Shown: positions 51,820 to 61,342, counted from the stretch's first letter. The stretch: DNA of 64,000 bases from Limnephilus marmoratus (GCA_917880885.1 OU862920.1:40397019-40461018); one strand, 5' to 3'. The notes: generated from the sequence alone by a model not told the origin. Numbers and translations: made by a program.

Positions 51820-52009
51820 TCTATACTAATATTATAAATACGAGCTGCGCGTGTTTGATTGGTACGTTTTAATAGGTGGCATGCGAGCTGTTTGAAAAAT
51901 GAATGTAACGGGTACGGTGGGGGGAGGGGGGCTGGGGGGTGGAGGGGGGGATAGGGAAGGTGGAGGAGGCGGAGCGGGAAACCCTCTAATACTATGGGGC
52001 AAAATCTAG
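51820..52009 (+). mobile_element. Short Helitron (Q2)
   Basis: The 5' end is TCTATACTAATATTATAAAT and the 3' end is ATGGGGCAAAATCTAG followed by T. Inside, GGCATGCGAGCTGTTTGAAA matches the F Helitrons and is followed by the usual G-rich tract (51915-51975). Only about 190 bp, so it is a heavily deleted or minimal element. Confidence 0.5.
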
Positions 52010-52344
52010 TTTATTAATATTATACTATCAAATGAGTTCACTATTCCGTTTACGTTAAAAGTTTTATGTTTCAGCTTTATTATTAAAAAAATTTGATTGA
52101 ATGGGTTTAGTTGTCACTCGATGAAGTAGGTAAGTACAATTAGTAAATATTTTAGTTTCAACGTCTTTCAACAGATTTAGTTAGAGTTTGCGGAAGCGCA
52201 ACACGATAGTATAACCCAAAACATAATCACGATACTAATTTTAACCCTAAAAATCTCAACACATAAAGTATGAAATGTAATTAAATTGAAATCTAATTTC
52301 TTTCACTAGAGCGTGTCAGCTTGGTTTTACCGGTATACTATGAG

Positions 52345-52740
52345 AGCCCGAAATTTAAAACCTGTCTCCACTACGAAAGATCTTGGTATTGTGTTTGATA
52401 GTAGATCGACTTTTCATGCCCGTATCGTAATGACGTGTAGGTGTAGAGTACTTCATTGAGAATGCTGGGTTTTGTCCTACGCACTGTGATAAATTTCAGA
52501 GACACCCTGGTTCTCAAACTACTTTAGGTACAAAGCTTTGGTTAGGAGTTGGTTTGAGAGTGGATCGGTGGTTTGTAGTCCGCACCAAGTGAAGTATTGG
52601 AGAAGTTTCAGAAGAAATTTCTGAGATTTCTTTACCTGAGGGAGTATGGCTACTGCCCGTGGCTCTACCCTGGCGAATTTCTCTTGGGCATGCTCGGTAT
52701 GAACTATCTACCTGTTCATTGTAATACATTTCTTCAGAGT
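52345..52740 (+). pseudogene. LINE C-terminal fragment
   Basis: The plus-strand translation contains a KDLGIVFDSRSTFHARI block (about 52380-52430). In another frame it reads EKFQKKFLRFLYLREYGYCP and PGEFLLGMLGMNYLP (about 52590-52710). These are the post-RT motifs of Jockey/R1-type pol proteins. Several frameshifts are present. Confidence 0.6.
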
Positions 52741-52997
52741 GATTGGTTCTAAAACTCGACTATCATGGAAAGCATTAGTTTCTATGTTCCCGATAGTTAT
52801 CTGACATCATAGACTGTTTTATCTCCCTGCTTGCAGAATTAACTTGCAAATGGTCATGCAAGTCGGGAAAGCTGTCTTGTTGTTAAATAGAATCACTTCG
52901 AATATCGATATGTTTATTATTAATGAAGCATAATTTACTTGCAAGCTTTGTCGATGTTAGTCTAATTGTGCTTTATTTGTGTTTAAGTTGCTATATA

Positions 52998-53100
52998 TGT
53001 ATTTTTGTTATTTGTTTTTGGGATGTTATGCCGTGTTGCGTTACCTCCTCCTTTGGCCAACTTTTCCACGGCTATAATGGGTTCCATCTCAGCATCAACA
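52998..53100 (-). repeat. N repeat, copy 4
   Basis: TTTTTGTTATTTGTTTTTGG, then GATGTTATGCCGTGTTGCGT, TACCTCCTCCTTTGGCCAAC and CCACGGCTATAATGGGTT. The hairpin part (CATCAT...TCGGAC) is missing or strongly altered. Confidence 0.5.
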
Positions 53101-53137
53101 AAAATTCGTCTTTTATGCACATTTTCTAAGTTCAAAA

Positions 53138-53560
53138 TCTTAATATATAAAACAAAGTCGGGTTAGTTACACCATTTATAACTCAAGAACGGCTGGACCG
53201 ATTTTTATGATCTTTCATTTGTTGGATTTATCTTCGCCCGAATAGCAGAATTGCTATTAAAACATTGGATAAAATTACGAAAAAAAAGTTATGAAGAAAA
53301 TTCTTTTCCTCATACATTTTGCGTGGAACGAATTCTCCTCTTTTGAAAGAGGTGCAGGAATGTTGTGATAAGTACGAGTATGATATCGAGTAGTGAGTGA
53401 ATTATAAAAATTCAAAAACGTCAAATGTCAATGCGCTGATTGTTTTGCCTTTGTTAATAAACATACAATGCTGTCCCCTCTTTCTTACACACTAAATCTC
53501 AACAGTCGAAAATGACACAAACGGTGAAGGTAGGACCGCACCCCTCCACAGGAAAAATAC
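53138..53560 (+). mobile_element. Helitron-like 5' segment and W repeat
   Basis: TCTTAATATATAAAACAAAG with TCGGGTTAGTTACACC, AACGGCTGGACCGATTTTTA and GGATTTATCTTCGCCCG is a type of sequence dispersed in insect genomes, here starting with TC. The later part (53380-53530) shares the W motifs with 37852-38000. No 3' end was found. Confidence 0.4.
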
Positions 53561-54029
53561 AATAATTTTAATAAATCTTCCCCACACGTATAAAGAGAAT
53601 GAAACGCAATTCCCATAAGAAAATGGAAAAGTAAGAAAACCACAAAAATTATAAATCCGTACACAACGCCATCTCTGATACTGACAAAAACAAAACACGG
53701 ACAGTTGCGCATCGATAATTGCTTCATCATGTAATTTTTAATTTAATAAAAAAACTGAATTTAATTCAGCTAATAAGTTAATACAACTGTTATTGATTCT
53801 GAGGCGGTGCGAAGTTGCCGGATCAGCTAGATATAGTATAATTTTAAAAGCACCCGATTTGGGATCCGAAAAAGATGCATTCGACTGTCTTTCGTGCACC
53901 AGCTAAGCAATCGGCTGGTTATTAGCAGCATGGTTTATCGTATGGGAACTTCAGTTGAAAGCTTCGTTTATGAGATAAAACAAAAGGTAACAACCAGATA
54001 CTTATCGCACGGGTTAAAAATCTCAAAAA
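53561..54029. other. No recognised feature
   Basis: About 470 bp. An 81-codon minus-strand hydrophobic frame (53485-53730) overlaps the W repeat and lacks support. Confidence 0.4.
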
Positions 54030-54187
54030 AAAATGGTCACGTAGTATGGGTACGTTCCCCTATATATTATTCTGATGTGTGAGCTATATTATTGTAAAGT
54101 TTCATTAAAATCCATTCAGTAGTTTATGCGTGAAAGAGTAACAAACATACATCCACGCAAACTTTCGCCTTTATAATATTAATAGGA
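54030..54187 (-). mobile_element. Helitron 5' segment (Q3)
   Basis: On the minus strand it begins TCCTATTAATATTATAAAGG with CGAAAGTTTGCGTGG, then TTACTCTTTCACGC and ACTACTGAATGGATTTTAAT. Its other limit coincides with GGTCACGTAGTATGGGTACG (54035-54054), a word that recurs at 50002-50021. Confidence 0.5.
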
Positions 54188-54370
54188 TTAGCCGTAGCTT
54201 CGCTCATGTGGTAGGTATTAGGAAATATACACGAAGAATTTTTCTCACGGGAACGAAATGTTTTCCATAATGAAAAGTAGCCTATCATTTCCCAGTTCTC
54301 CATCCCTTTGCAAAAATCACGTCGATCGGTCGCTGCTCCGTTGCGACCCGAAAGAAGAGCAAAAAAATGG
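54188..54370 (-). mobile_element. Possible Helitron 3' end abutting Q3
   Basis: On the minus strand CATGAGCGAAGCTACGGCTAA ends exactly where the Q3 5' TC begins (written here as CATGAGCGAAGC and TACGGCTAA). It resembles the CGAGCGAAGCCGCGGGAAAA / AGCTAG end at 54499. The plus-strand sequence continues GGTATTAGGAAATATACACG and ATGAAAAGTAGCC, a common insect repeat. Confidence 0.35.
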
Positions 54371-54498
54371 TAACCAGATATTTCAGAATGAACTCATCTC
54401 AACATCTTTGAAAAGTCATTAAAAAGGATGAAAATAAATAATTGGTTAAATAGGATACGTTAGGTTAGGTTATGACCTAGTTTTCAATATATTTTTAA

Positions 54499-55169
54499 CT
54501 AGCTTTTTCCCGCGGCTTCGCTCGCATGGTATAAGAGGATTCCCACTCCGCCTCCTCCACCTTCCCCCTCCCCCCACCCCCTCCACCCAACCCTCCCCCC
54601 ACTCCTCCCCCCTCAGCCTTCCCACTCCCTACTCCACTCATCCATCAACCCCTTCTACCTCCCCCTCCTTCTCCACCGACCCCTCCCCCACCCCATAACC
54701 TAACCCATCCCGCCTCCCCCCCACCTTCCTCCACCCCTCCCCCTTCCCCTCCCTTCCCTCCCCCCTCCCCTACCCCACTCCGCCTCCTCCACCTTCCCTC
54801 TCTCCACTCCACTTCCATCAACCCCCCTCCCTCTCCCTCCACCCACCCCCTACCCCTCCACATTCCTCTCCCCACACCACTCCCCCCATCCTCCATCCTC
54901 TTTTCCCCTCCACCAACCCCTCCCAATACCCCCTCCCGCCCTCCCCACTTCCCCCTCTCACCTCTCGCATTCCACACATTCATTCCCGATACATTCAGTT
55001 TTCAAACTGCTCGCGTGCCACCTATTATAATTTTTTATACAAATTTCAAAATGCCAGAACTCAACGGTAGTTTTGTACGAAATAACGAACAAAAAAAAGA
55101 ATTATCCAATTTGGTGCAGACGTTCGTGTTTACGCGCATACATACATTTCGGTGATTCATTTTTAGAGA
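54499..55169 (-). mobile_element. Non-autonomous Helitron with F-type 5' and alternative 3' end (F4)
   Basis: The 5' end TCTCTAAAAATGAATCACCG (55169) and the first ~190 bp match F1-F3 (GTATGTATGCGCG, GAGCTCTGG-like, GCACGCGAGCAGTTTGAAAA). The 3' end is GCGAGCGAAGCCGCGGGAAA followed by AAGCTAG, unlike F1-F3 but identical in type to 62537. The flanking bases are A and T. The centre (54535-54970) is 430 bp of nearly pure C/T on the plus strand. The G-rich strand is the element's own strand. Confidence 0.65.
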
Positions 55170-55319
55170 TAGTTATTAAGTACGATGCCAACGAAGCGCT
55201 CTTTTTAGGGTGAATTGCCTAATTAAAAAAGACATCGTTTCCAAGGCGACAATTGGTTTGCTTTTTTTCTGACGTTTACAATAAATCGATTTTGTTAGGG
55301 ACAGAAAACGTATGATAGA

Positions 55320-55476
55320 TAATTTCATAACGCCAGAGCTTACCAATATACATAGCCTATGGTACTCGCAAATAATGTAAGAATTTTAAAAATCCATTCA
55401 GATAAAAATCGTTTTTGCGTGAAAGAGTAACATACATACATCCATACAAACTTTCGCCTTTGTGATATTAGTAGGA
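55320..55476 (-). mobile_element. Helitron 5' segment (Q4)
   Basis: On the minus strand it begins TCCTACTAATATCACAAAGG with CGAAAGTTTGTATGG, then GTTACTCTTTCACGC, an interrupted ...GAATGGATTTTTAAAATTC, TATGTATATTGGTAAGCTC and TGGCGTTATGAAATT. The 3' part is missing. Confidence 0.55.
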
Positions 55477-55540
55477 TTCTTAGCATTTAATGACTTTTCA
55501 AAGAGGTGTTGAGTTCAGTTGACTGTGAGTTGGCATGGAA

Positions 55541-56574
55541 CCCATAAAACATATTTTTTAAATATTAGTTTGTACCTATATGTTAATTGGATAATTAGTT
55601 CCCCACATTTTTTTAAAATTTTGCCAAAATCGTAATAATAATGTTGCTGCATCCCCTCGAATTGAAACAATGCACACTTTCCTTCTCTGGGTGGTGTTTG
55701 GGAGGGTCTGGGGGTGCACCATACTTACCCCGGCGCGACACCCTCGAACTCGTGAACAAGGTCAACAACCGAAAGCTCGCCATGAGCGCCACCTATTGCA
55801 CGTTTTGAGTTCTCTCAAAAGTAACCAATGCTTTGAGTTTCTGCCAAAAGATGCCGTTGTCTCGAATATACATTCTTCATTTAACTGTCTACTTATAAAA
55901 CTTTACTTTAATTCATGAACTTCATTTAGTTTAATCAGCGCATTGTATATATATATTTAGACGCCATTTAATTTCTTATTTCACCGCTTAGAAACAGCAT
56001 TAATAAAACGACCTTCTAATATGATTGATTCGTATATGTTTCCACTTGGAGAAACAATTATTATAGAAATTTCCCCTATTTCTTTATCAATCTTCCCTTT
56101 ATCATTTTTTGTTTTACATTAAATCGTTTGATTTTGTTAGATGCGTACTTTGATGTATATTATAAAATATTAATCCATTTATTATCTTTTTTTATGTAGA
56201 AACTGCTTTCATTGTAGATAGGTAGGTACATGAAGTCGATGCGTTTGTGTGGTGTTCATAAATATGTTACATCTGCAGTATACAGATGGCGTTGCACAAA
56301 AAAAACGATGTAAATTTTTTTTGTCTGGCTTACAAAATATAAGTTTGAGTTATAAGTAAGAACTGATGAACTTCACTTTAGATTTTATAAAATTTTCGTC
56401 TTTTCTCTTAGATTTTCTAATATTTAAAAAATTAATTTGGAAAACTTACCGTCGTATTTACCTAATGCCTCGGTAGGTACCTACCTAATAACTGAATTGA
56501 TACCATAATTTAAAAAATGTTATTCTGACTAAATAGCTGAAGTCACCGGGTTTTATAAAGAGTTTCTACAAATC
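55541..56574. other. No gene; contains Z repeat copy 1
   Basis: About 1 kb. An 82-codon frame (55670-55918) with CGCCTGACACCC-like sequence is not recognised. One member of a short conserved pair lies at 56243-56315. Confidence 0.4.
56243..56315 (+). repeat. Z repeat, copy 1
   Basis: GTGTGGTGTTCATAAATATG, TTACATCTGCAGTATACAG, ATGGCGTTGCACA and AAAACGATG are matched almost base for base by 57071-57140. The unit is about 70 bp with no visible inverted ends. Confidence 0.6.
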
Positions 56575-56740
56575 AGTCATTTTTCTCTTACTTTGAAAGG
56601 GAGGTGTGCAAAATTTCATCAAGAAGTTTCAAAATTGCGGTTTAAGTGGTGGGAAAAGGGGATGGGGTGGTTAGTCAAAATTTCATGTCGACAGTCACCC
56701 ACCCTGGTTTGCATCTCGAAATAAAACCGCAGATTTTCAA
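56575..56740. repeat. Y repeat, copy 2
   Basis: Homologous to 24935-25118: GTGTGCAAAATTTCATCAAG, AAGTTTCAAAATTGCGGTTT, AAGTGGTGGGAAAAGGGGAT. The class is unknown. Confidence 0.45.
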
Positions 56741-57784
56741 TAAAAACAAAAAACATGTCAACGGTCCGAAGAGCAAAGTCGGACGTGCGAATAAAATTTG
56801 CAGTTTTGCACTAAAGCTGGTTTCTGCTATTTAAGATCAAGAAATTTAATATTATTTTGATATTTTTAATTTTATTTCATTTTAAATCATCAAAAGAAAA
56901 TTAAAATGAGCCAATGAAACGATTTTTCAATTTTTTAGCAAATCCGACATTGTTCTTCGGGACCGTTGACATAAAAGAAATAATTTCTTACCACTTCTGG
57001 ACCTACATTTTAATATAGTATGTAGTTAGACCGCAAAAATTTATGCATAGGTAAAAGAAATCAATTTATGTGAATGGTGTTCATAAAAATATTCCGTCTG
57101 CGGTGTACAGATGGCGTCGCACATAAGAAACGATGAGAAGATACTTACAGTCACATATTTATCTTATTTATTTAAGTCGTAGAACCAATTAAAACCTAAG
57201 GTTTTATAAAAAAAAAACTGCTTTCCTCAACACACCACTTAACGAGCTTGTCAAATTTAAGCAATGCTGTTATTGGAGAAACTTTAAAATCTTTTTCAAA
57301 AACTTGAAATTTAAAAACTTTGAACCGTTAATAATTTCCGTCATTTTACGCGGATATCAATAAGGACGAAGTAAAAAAAAAGTTTTCGTTACAAGTACCA
57401 ATATAGAAAAAAATATAAGTCAGTGGCCTAACCACAGTTCGAAAATGCTTTCAGAAGGCGAAACAGCTGACACACGTAGTAATAATTACGTAGCAGAACT
57501 TGTTTACATATTAAATTAAAATATTATCGAATATAAGTACAACATAATTAAATAAATTATAAATGTCTGCGCGGGTCTGCGCTAGTAGCACATAAAAGCA
57601 ATGATGCAGCGTTTTCGTAATTTTCATGTCCAATTGAACGTTTTTCCTGGCTTACTCGAATAAGTTGGACGGATTCTTGGAATATTTGCGATAATAACAT
57701 ACAACATAATATTACACTAAAAAAAGTAGTACAAATTTCAGATTTCATTAACACATACCAGATTTTTTTTCTTATGCTTAACAT
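56741..57784. other. No gene; contains Z repeat copy 2
   Basis: About 1 kb of AT-rich DNA. The last part gives a 97-codon minus-strand frame that begins inside a LINE tail and is not supported. Confidence 0.4.
57071..57140 (+). repeat. Z repeat, copy 2
   Basis: AATGGTGTTCATAAAAATAT, TCCGTCTGCGGTGTACAG, ATGGCGTCGCACATAAGAAA and CGATG. It is about 830 bp downstream of copy 1 in the same orientation. Confidence 0.6.
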
Positions 57785-57848
57785 ACTCGTAAGAGGCCCT
57801 GAGGAACACAATTCCCCTCGGGCCCTTGTCATCTTGTCATCTTTGGGC
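57785..57848 (-). mobile_element. Isolated LINE/SINE 3' hairpin
   Basis: On the minus strand AAAGATGACAAGATGACAAG, then GGCCCGAGGGGAATTGTGTT and CCTCAGGGCCTC, is the inner stem of the structured 3' UTR at 43175-43390 with a duplicated GATGACAA. The outer stem and poly-A are lost. Confidence 0.55.
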
Positions 57849-57859
57849 ATGTTTATTTA

Positions 57860-58650
57860 TTTATTTATTAATTTACGGACAACAGTCCATTAAAAACATA
57901 ATAATAACACGAATAAAAAAACAGAGATGACAGTGAAGGGAGAGCACATAAAAATTAATAGCAGTGACAATATAAATATAAAAAGTACATATAGAGACAC
58001 TACAAGTCAAAGCATGAAGAAACATTTAAATATTGCGTATCGACTGCCGAAAGTCATTTAGTTTTACACCAAAAAAATCAATGCTTTGACTTGCGTTGAC
58101 AAGTCTCCGTTCTGACATTCTGGATAAGGGAGAATGGTTGTAACCGTAATTAGTAGAATGTTGATTGAGGAACAGCAATTCATTATTTCGAAGCCTACGG
58201 GAAGGGATGTTAAACTGGATGAGTTGTAACAATGCAGGTGTATCAGTAACACATTGCAAATTATATCAGAGTTCTTTCTACGTTTTTCTAAAGAAGACAT
58301 GTTTAAAATGTGTTCAATTTCATCATATGAGTACTTGCCTCTTTCAAGACCCAACCTCCAAGCAATTCCTCTTAGGATACGATGTTGTACGGATTCGATG
58401 TGACAAATGTGGACAGCATAGAAAGGAGACCAAATGACACTAGCATATTCAAGGTGAGGGCGAACCAGCGAACAGTAAAGAGTTTTAAGTGTACTTATAT
58501 GTTTGAAGTCAGAGGTAATGTCAGAGGTCTATGAATGAAGCCGAGTAGTTTAAGTGATTTATTTACGATATAATTAATGTGATCACGGAAAGAAAGTTTG
58601 CAGTCTAGAGTGACCCCAAGGTCCTTGATAGATGTGACAGTAGATAGAAA
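57860..58650 (-). pseudogene. Jockey/CR1-like LINE 3' fragment
   Basis: The minus-strand translation starts with VTSIKDLGVTLDCKLSFRDH, then INYIVNKSLKLLGFIHR (58545-58650). After frameshifts it continues to LQLIQFNIPSRRLRNNELLF and YGYNHSPLSRMSE (58026-58259). The 3' part runs into a (TTTA)n-like simple tail at about 57852-57870. The RT core is missing. Confidence 0.7.
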
Positions 58651-58659
58651 GTTGTCTAA

Positions 58660-58860
58660 ATGGTTTTTTTAAGAAAGGAAGAAGGAGAGGAAGTTCTGAG
58701 GAATGGGTAGGAATCTGGAGTAACTATGTCCAGGAGTGACGGGCTTATGAATTCATCCCTCCCACTGTGGTACAAGGCGATGTTCGTCAGGGAACGTCAA
58801 AATGTCTCACTCAATCAGTCTCTCTCGATCCGGCCCGCCATACAGTATATAGACATAGAC
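58660..58860 (+). mobile_element. LINE/SINE segment (O family)
   Basis: GGGTAGGAATCTGGAGTAAC, TATGTCCAGGAGTGACGGGC and TTCATCCCTCCCACTGTGGT, then ACAAGGCGATG and CAATCAGTCTCTCTCGAT. It is homologous to the complement of 25131-25490. It directly abuts the LINE fragment. Confidence 0.45.
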
Positions 58861-59705
58861 AAACCTCACCCCATGTACTGGGGCACGATTACGATGGTAC
58901 GTGCCAACGGATTCTCTGTCTCTTCTACACCGCTTTTATTACTAGTGATTTTGTACATATTGTAAAAATTAATAGGAAAATATAAACATTTCTCAGTTAA
59001 AATATGAAAATATAATAGGACATTGAAAATAATTAAAAAACAGATCCTCTAGTACTCTGGCCTTACTGAGACCAACAATCAGCCAATTGAGCTACTGAGA
59101 TCTAATGCAATTTGGTAAATAATTAATAAAGATCTGCAGATAGAAGCATGTTGTTAGCGAATCCGCATAAGGTATAAGCTCAAGTTCTGCCGATTTGATC
59201 AAACATCTTCAAATCTCTTCTTTCTTGTCCAGAAAATCATTTTCACCGGCTTATCTGGCTGGGGTTTAGAAATCTAATGGTTTCTGTAAACTGTTGACGT
59301 TCAAATTCATTCATGATACCTGTTCGGTGTTTAAATTTCATAAATAATAGAAGAAAACAAGTTTTTTCTTAGATGAGGCTTAATTTTCCTTGATTTCTAG
59401 AACAATGGTCGTCGACACGATTGAATCTAACCGAAACAGGTAGACGAATTAGGGTGCTAGCTGTTGGCGTTGTTAGAATGCAACTTAGGTTTTAAAATTG
59501 CATGCGAGAAATTCAATAGACAGTTAAATTACAATAGACATCACAATAAAATTAAATGTTCAATTTACCTTAGTGAAGATTTCGGCCCCGGTTATAACTG
59601 AGAAAGGTTTGTTTTGCTTTGAAGGTTGGATTGACAGTATAGACGTCCAAAAATTGAATTTGTAAAAAGGAAAAAAAATGAACTCTTCTTATAATAACTT
59701 TTAAA
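58861..59705. other. No recognised feature
   Basis: About 845 bp. No gene or shared repeat was seen. Confidence 0.45.
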
Positions 59706-59709
59706 AGTT

Positions 59710-59800
59710 ATACCCATCAGGCAGGTACGGGTACCGCTGCCTCGGGAACCATTTATTGGATAACCAAAACCTCTGCCATAGGTCTATTATTCAAATATAT
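59710..59800 (+). repeat. O-family fragment
   Basis: GGTACGGGTACCGCTGCCTC, then GGGAACCATTTATTGGATAA and CCATAGGTC, matches 60225-60300. It is an isolated piece of the same retroelement 3' region. Confidence 0.5.
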
Positions 59801-60094
59801 TAAAACTATTCGTAATCCGAAAATTTAACATTTTTTACAAAAGTTTCAAGAATATTAACAGACGAAGGAAGAAGTCGAGAGTGGAAGATGATTAAAATCA
59901 ATCTATTTTTCGGTTTACCGAAGAAGGAAGGTGGGTATATATTTTATTTTATTTTACGTAATTACATAGAAGAAAATAGTTACAAAGTTATTGAATTTAA
60001 TACAATAATTGGGGCCAATAACATGTCGCTGTTATTATATCGTTTTTTGTGATATATTAAACATTTCACCTAAATTAAATTAGTTAGTATATTA

Positions 60095-60165
60095 TGGAGG
60101 GAGAGAGATTAGGGTGAGTGTTTGTGTGTGTGAGGGTGTGTGCGTGTGTGTATGTCGGTGCTTGT
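60095..60165 (+). repeat. (GT)n-rich simple repeat
   Basis: GAGAGAGATTAGGGTGAGTG, then GTGTGTGTGAGGGTGTGTGC. An imperfect GT microsatellite. Confidence 0.85.
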
Positions 60166-60224
60166 GTTATGTGTGCGAATTCGGTATACTAGAAAAGTTT
60201 TTCTTAAGAGCGCGCAACTCGTCA

Positions 60225-60560
60225 ATTTGGGAGGCGGGAATGGGTACCGCCACCCCGGGAACCTTTATTGGATAACCAACACCTTTTCCCTAGGTCACCC
60301 CAAGTGGTTCGCTACGTTTGGTGATTTAGCAGGGGTGCCCGGGTTCATGGGGTGAGGTTTGTCTAGGTCTTGGAGCCGGATGACCAAGACACACTGAACC
60401 CCAGATTCCTACCCACCCCTTAAACCCTTTTCCTTCCCAGAACTCTCATCTTCTTCCTTTCCTTAAAAAAACCCTCCACACAGCATCCCCAAAGATGACA
60501 TAGGCCCTGAGGGAAATTGTTTTCCTCAGGGCGTCCTGTGTGGAGCTCATGTAAAAAAAA
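60225..60560 (+). mobile_element. LINE/SINE 3' region with intact structured tail
   Basis: GGGTACCGCCACCCCGGGAA, GGTTCGCTACGTTTGGTGAT, GCCCGGGTTCATGGGGTGAG and ACCCACCCCTTAAACC lead to CTCCACACAG ... GATGACATAG, GCCCTGAGG-GAAATTGTTTT-CCTCAGGGC, CTGTGTGGAG and poly-A (60554-60570). Both stems are perfect. It matches the tail of the LINE at 43175 but has no coding part, as in a SINE or a 5'-truncated LINE. Confidence 0.6.
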
Positions 60561-60570
60561 AAAAAAAAAC

Positions 60571-61128
60571 CCGAATTTCTACCGATATCTTACATATTTC
60601 CCTTAAAGTATGTTTTAAAGCTGTTAAAAACATATATGTTATTATACACATATATACAATGAAACAAGTACTTTGTTTGAGTTGAGGTTGAGTTGAGTTC
60701 ACAAAGTGAGTTTACAAGGTTGAGTTCAACCGAAACCGGTCGACGAATATAAATAAAAATAAGTGGTTTTTAAACGAAGTACTTGTTTCATTGTATATAA
60801 TGTCAAGCCACAAAGTGTTTGCTATCTAAGATAATATATGTTATTCTTGAAGATAATATCTAGACAGAAACCCAAATTATATAAATTTCCCTCGATAGAA
60901 AAAAATCGCAAAGAAGGCTCCAAAAATTATTATAAACACGTTCGTTTCAGTTATTTTACAAGTTACATGAATGAATACTCACAGTGTTTATTTAAATGCT
61001 GTTTAAGACAATGCCTGCGAGATTTTTGCTCTATTTTAAACGAGTCGCGTTTTATTAAACATTTTCGCATTTTCGCATCGATTTTGTCACTGTAAATGTT
61101 AGAGCTCTCCTCTAACATTTGCAATTTT
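60571..61128 (+). mobile_element. TTAA-type MITE (S3), interrupted and 5'-worn
   Basis: CCCGAATTTCTACCGATATC starts directly after a retroelement poly-A, so the outer left end has been lost. Homology to S2 resumes at GAAGATAATATCTAGACAGA and runs to GTTAGAGCTCTCCTCTAACA. A 190-bp insertion interrupts it. No right-hand TTAA is visible. Confidence 0.55.
60643..60833. mobile_element. Small TIR element inside S3
   Basis: The direct repeat ATATATGTTATT flanks the insert (60631-60642 and about 60834-60845). Within it ATACAATGAAACAAGTACTT (60654-60673) is perfectly inverted at 60777-60796. Inner copies of TTGAGTT and CACAAAGTG repeat. The 20-bp inverted repeats do not coincide with the duplication, so either the duplication is larger than a simple target site or two events are superimposed. 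Confidence 0.45.
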
Positions 61129-61342
61129 AAAGGATGCGGGAAATGGGGGAGTTTGCTGCGTTTGTTTTATTTCTAGTTGTGTAAAAAAGATTGGTGTGGC
61201 GTGATCTTTTAAATGGGATGTTAAAATTTTTTTGGGATAGAAGTTCTGGGCAATCTATTTCGTTGTGTAATATTTTATAGAGAAATGTCATGTCAGTTAC
61301 CGTTTGCCAGACGGGCGATGCATATTCCCATATGTAAGACAT
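61127..61342 (-). pseudogene. Jockey/CR1-like LINE fragment with deletion
   Basis: The minus-strand frame joins YIWEYASPVWQTV (the conserved region after RT) directly to DMTFLYKILHNEIDCPELLS and RSRHTNLFYTTRNKTN (the extreme C-terminus). About 100 residues normally lying between them are absent. It is related to 46137 and 58026. Confidence 0.65.

Larger units (their letters stand above)
54371..55540. mobile_element. Foldback-type L element containing two Helitron segments
   Basis: The left arm GAACTCATCTCAACATCTTT with GAAAAGTCATTAAAAAGG (about 54388-54425) is mirrored by ATTTAATGACTTTTCAAAGA with GGTGTTGAGTTC (about 55490-55520). Between them lie TAAATAGGATACGTTAGGTT, a full Helitron (54499-55169) and a Helitron fragment (55320-55476). 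Without these the host would be roughly 350 bp, similar to the copy at 41426. Confidence 0.5.

Noticed and set aside
57557..57850. 97-codon minus-strand frame
   Set aside because: Its start lies in the conserved LINE 3' hairpin, which is non-coding. The rest shows no motif.
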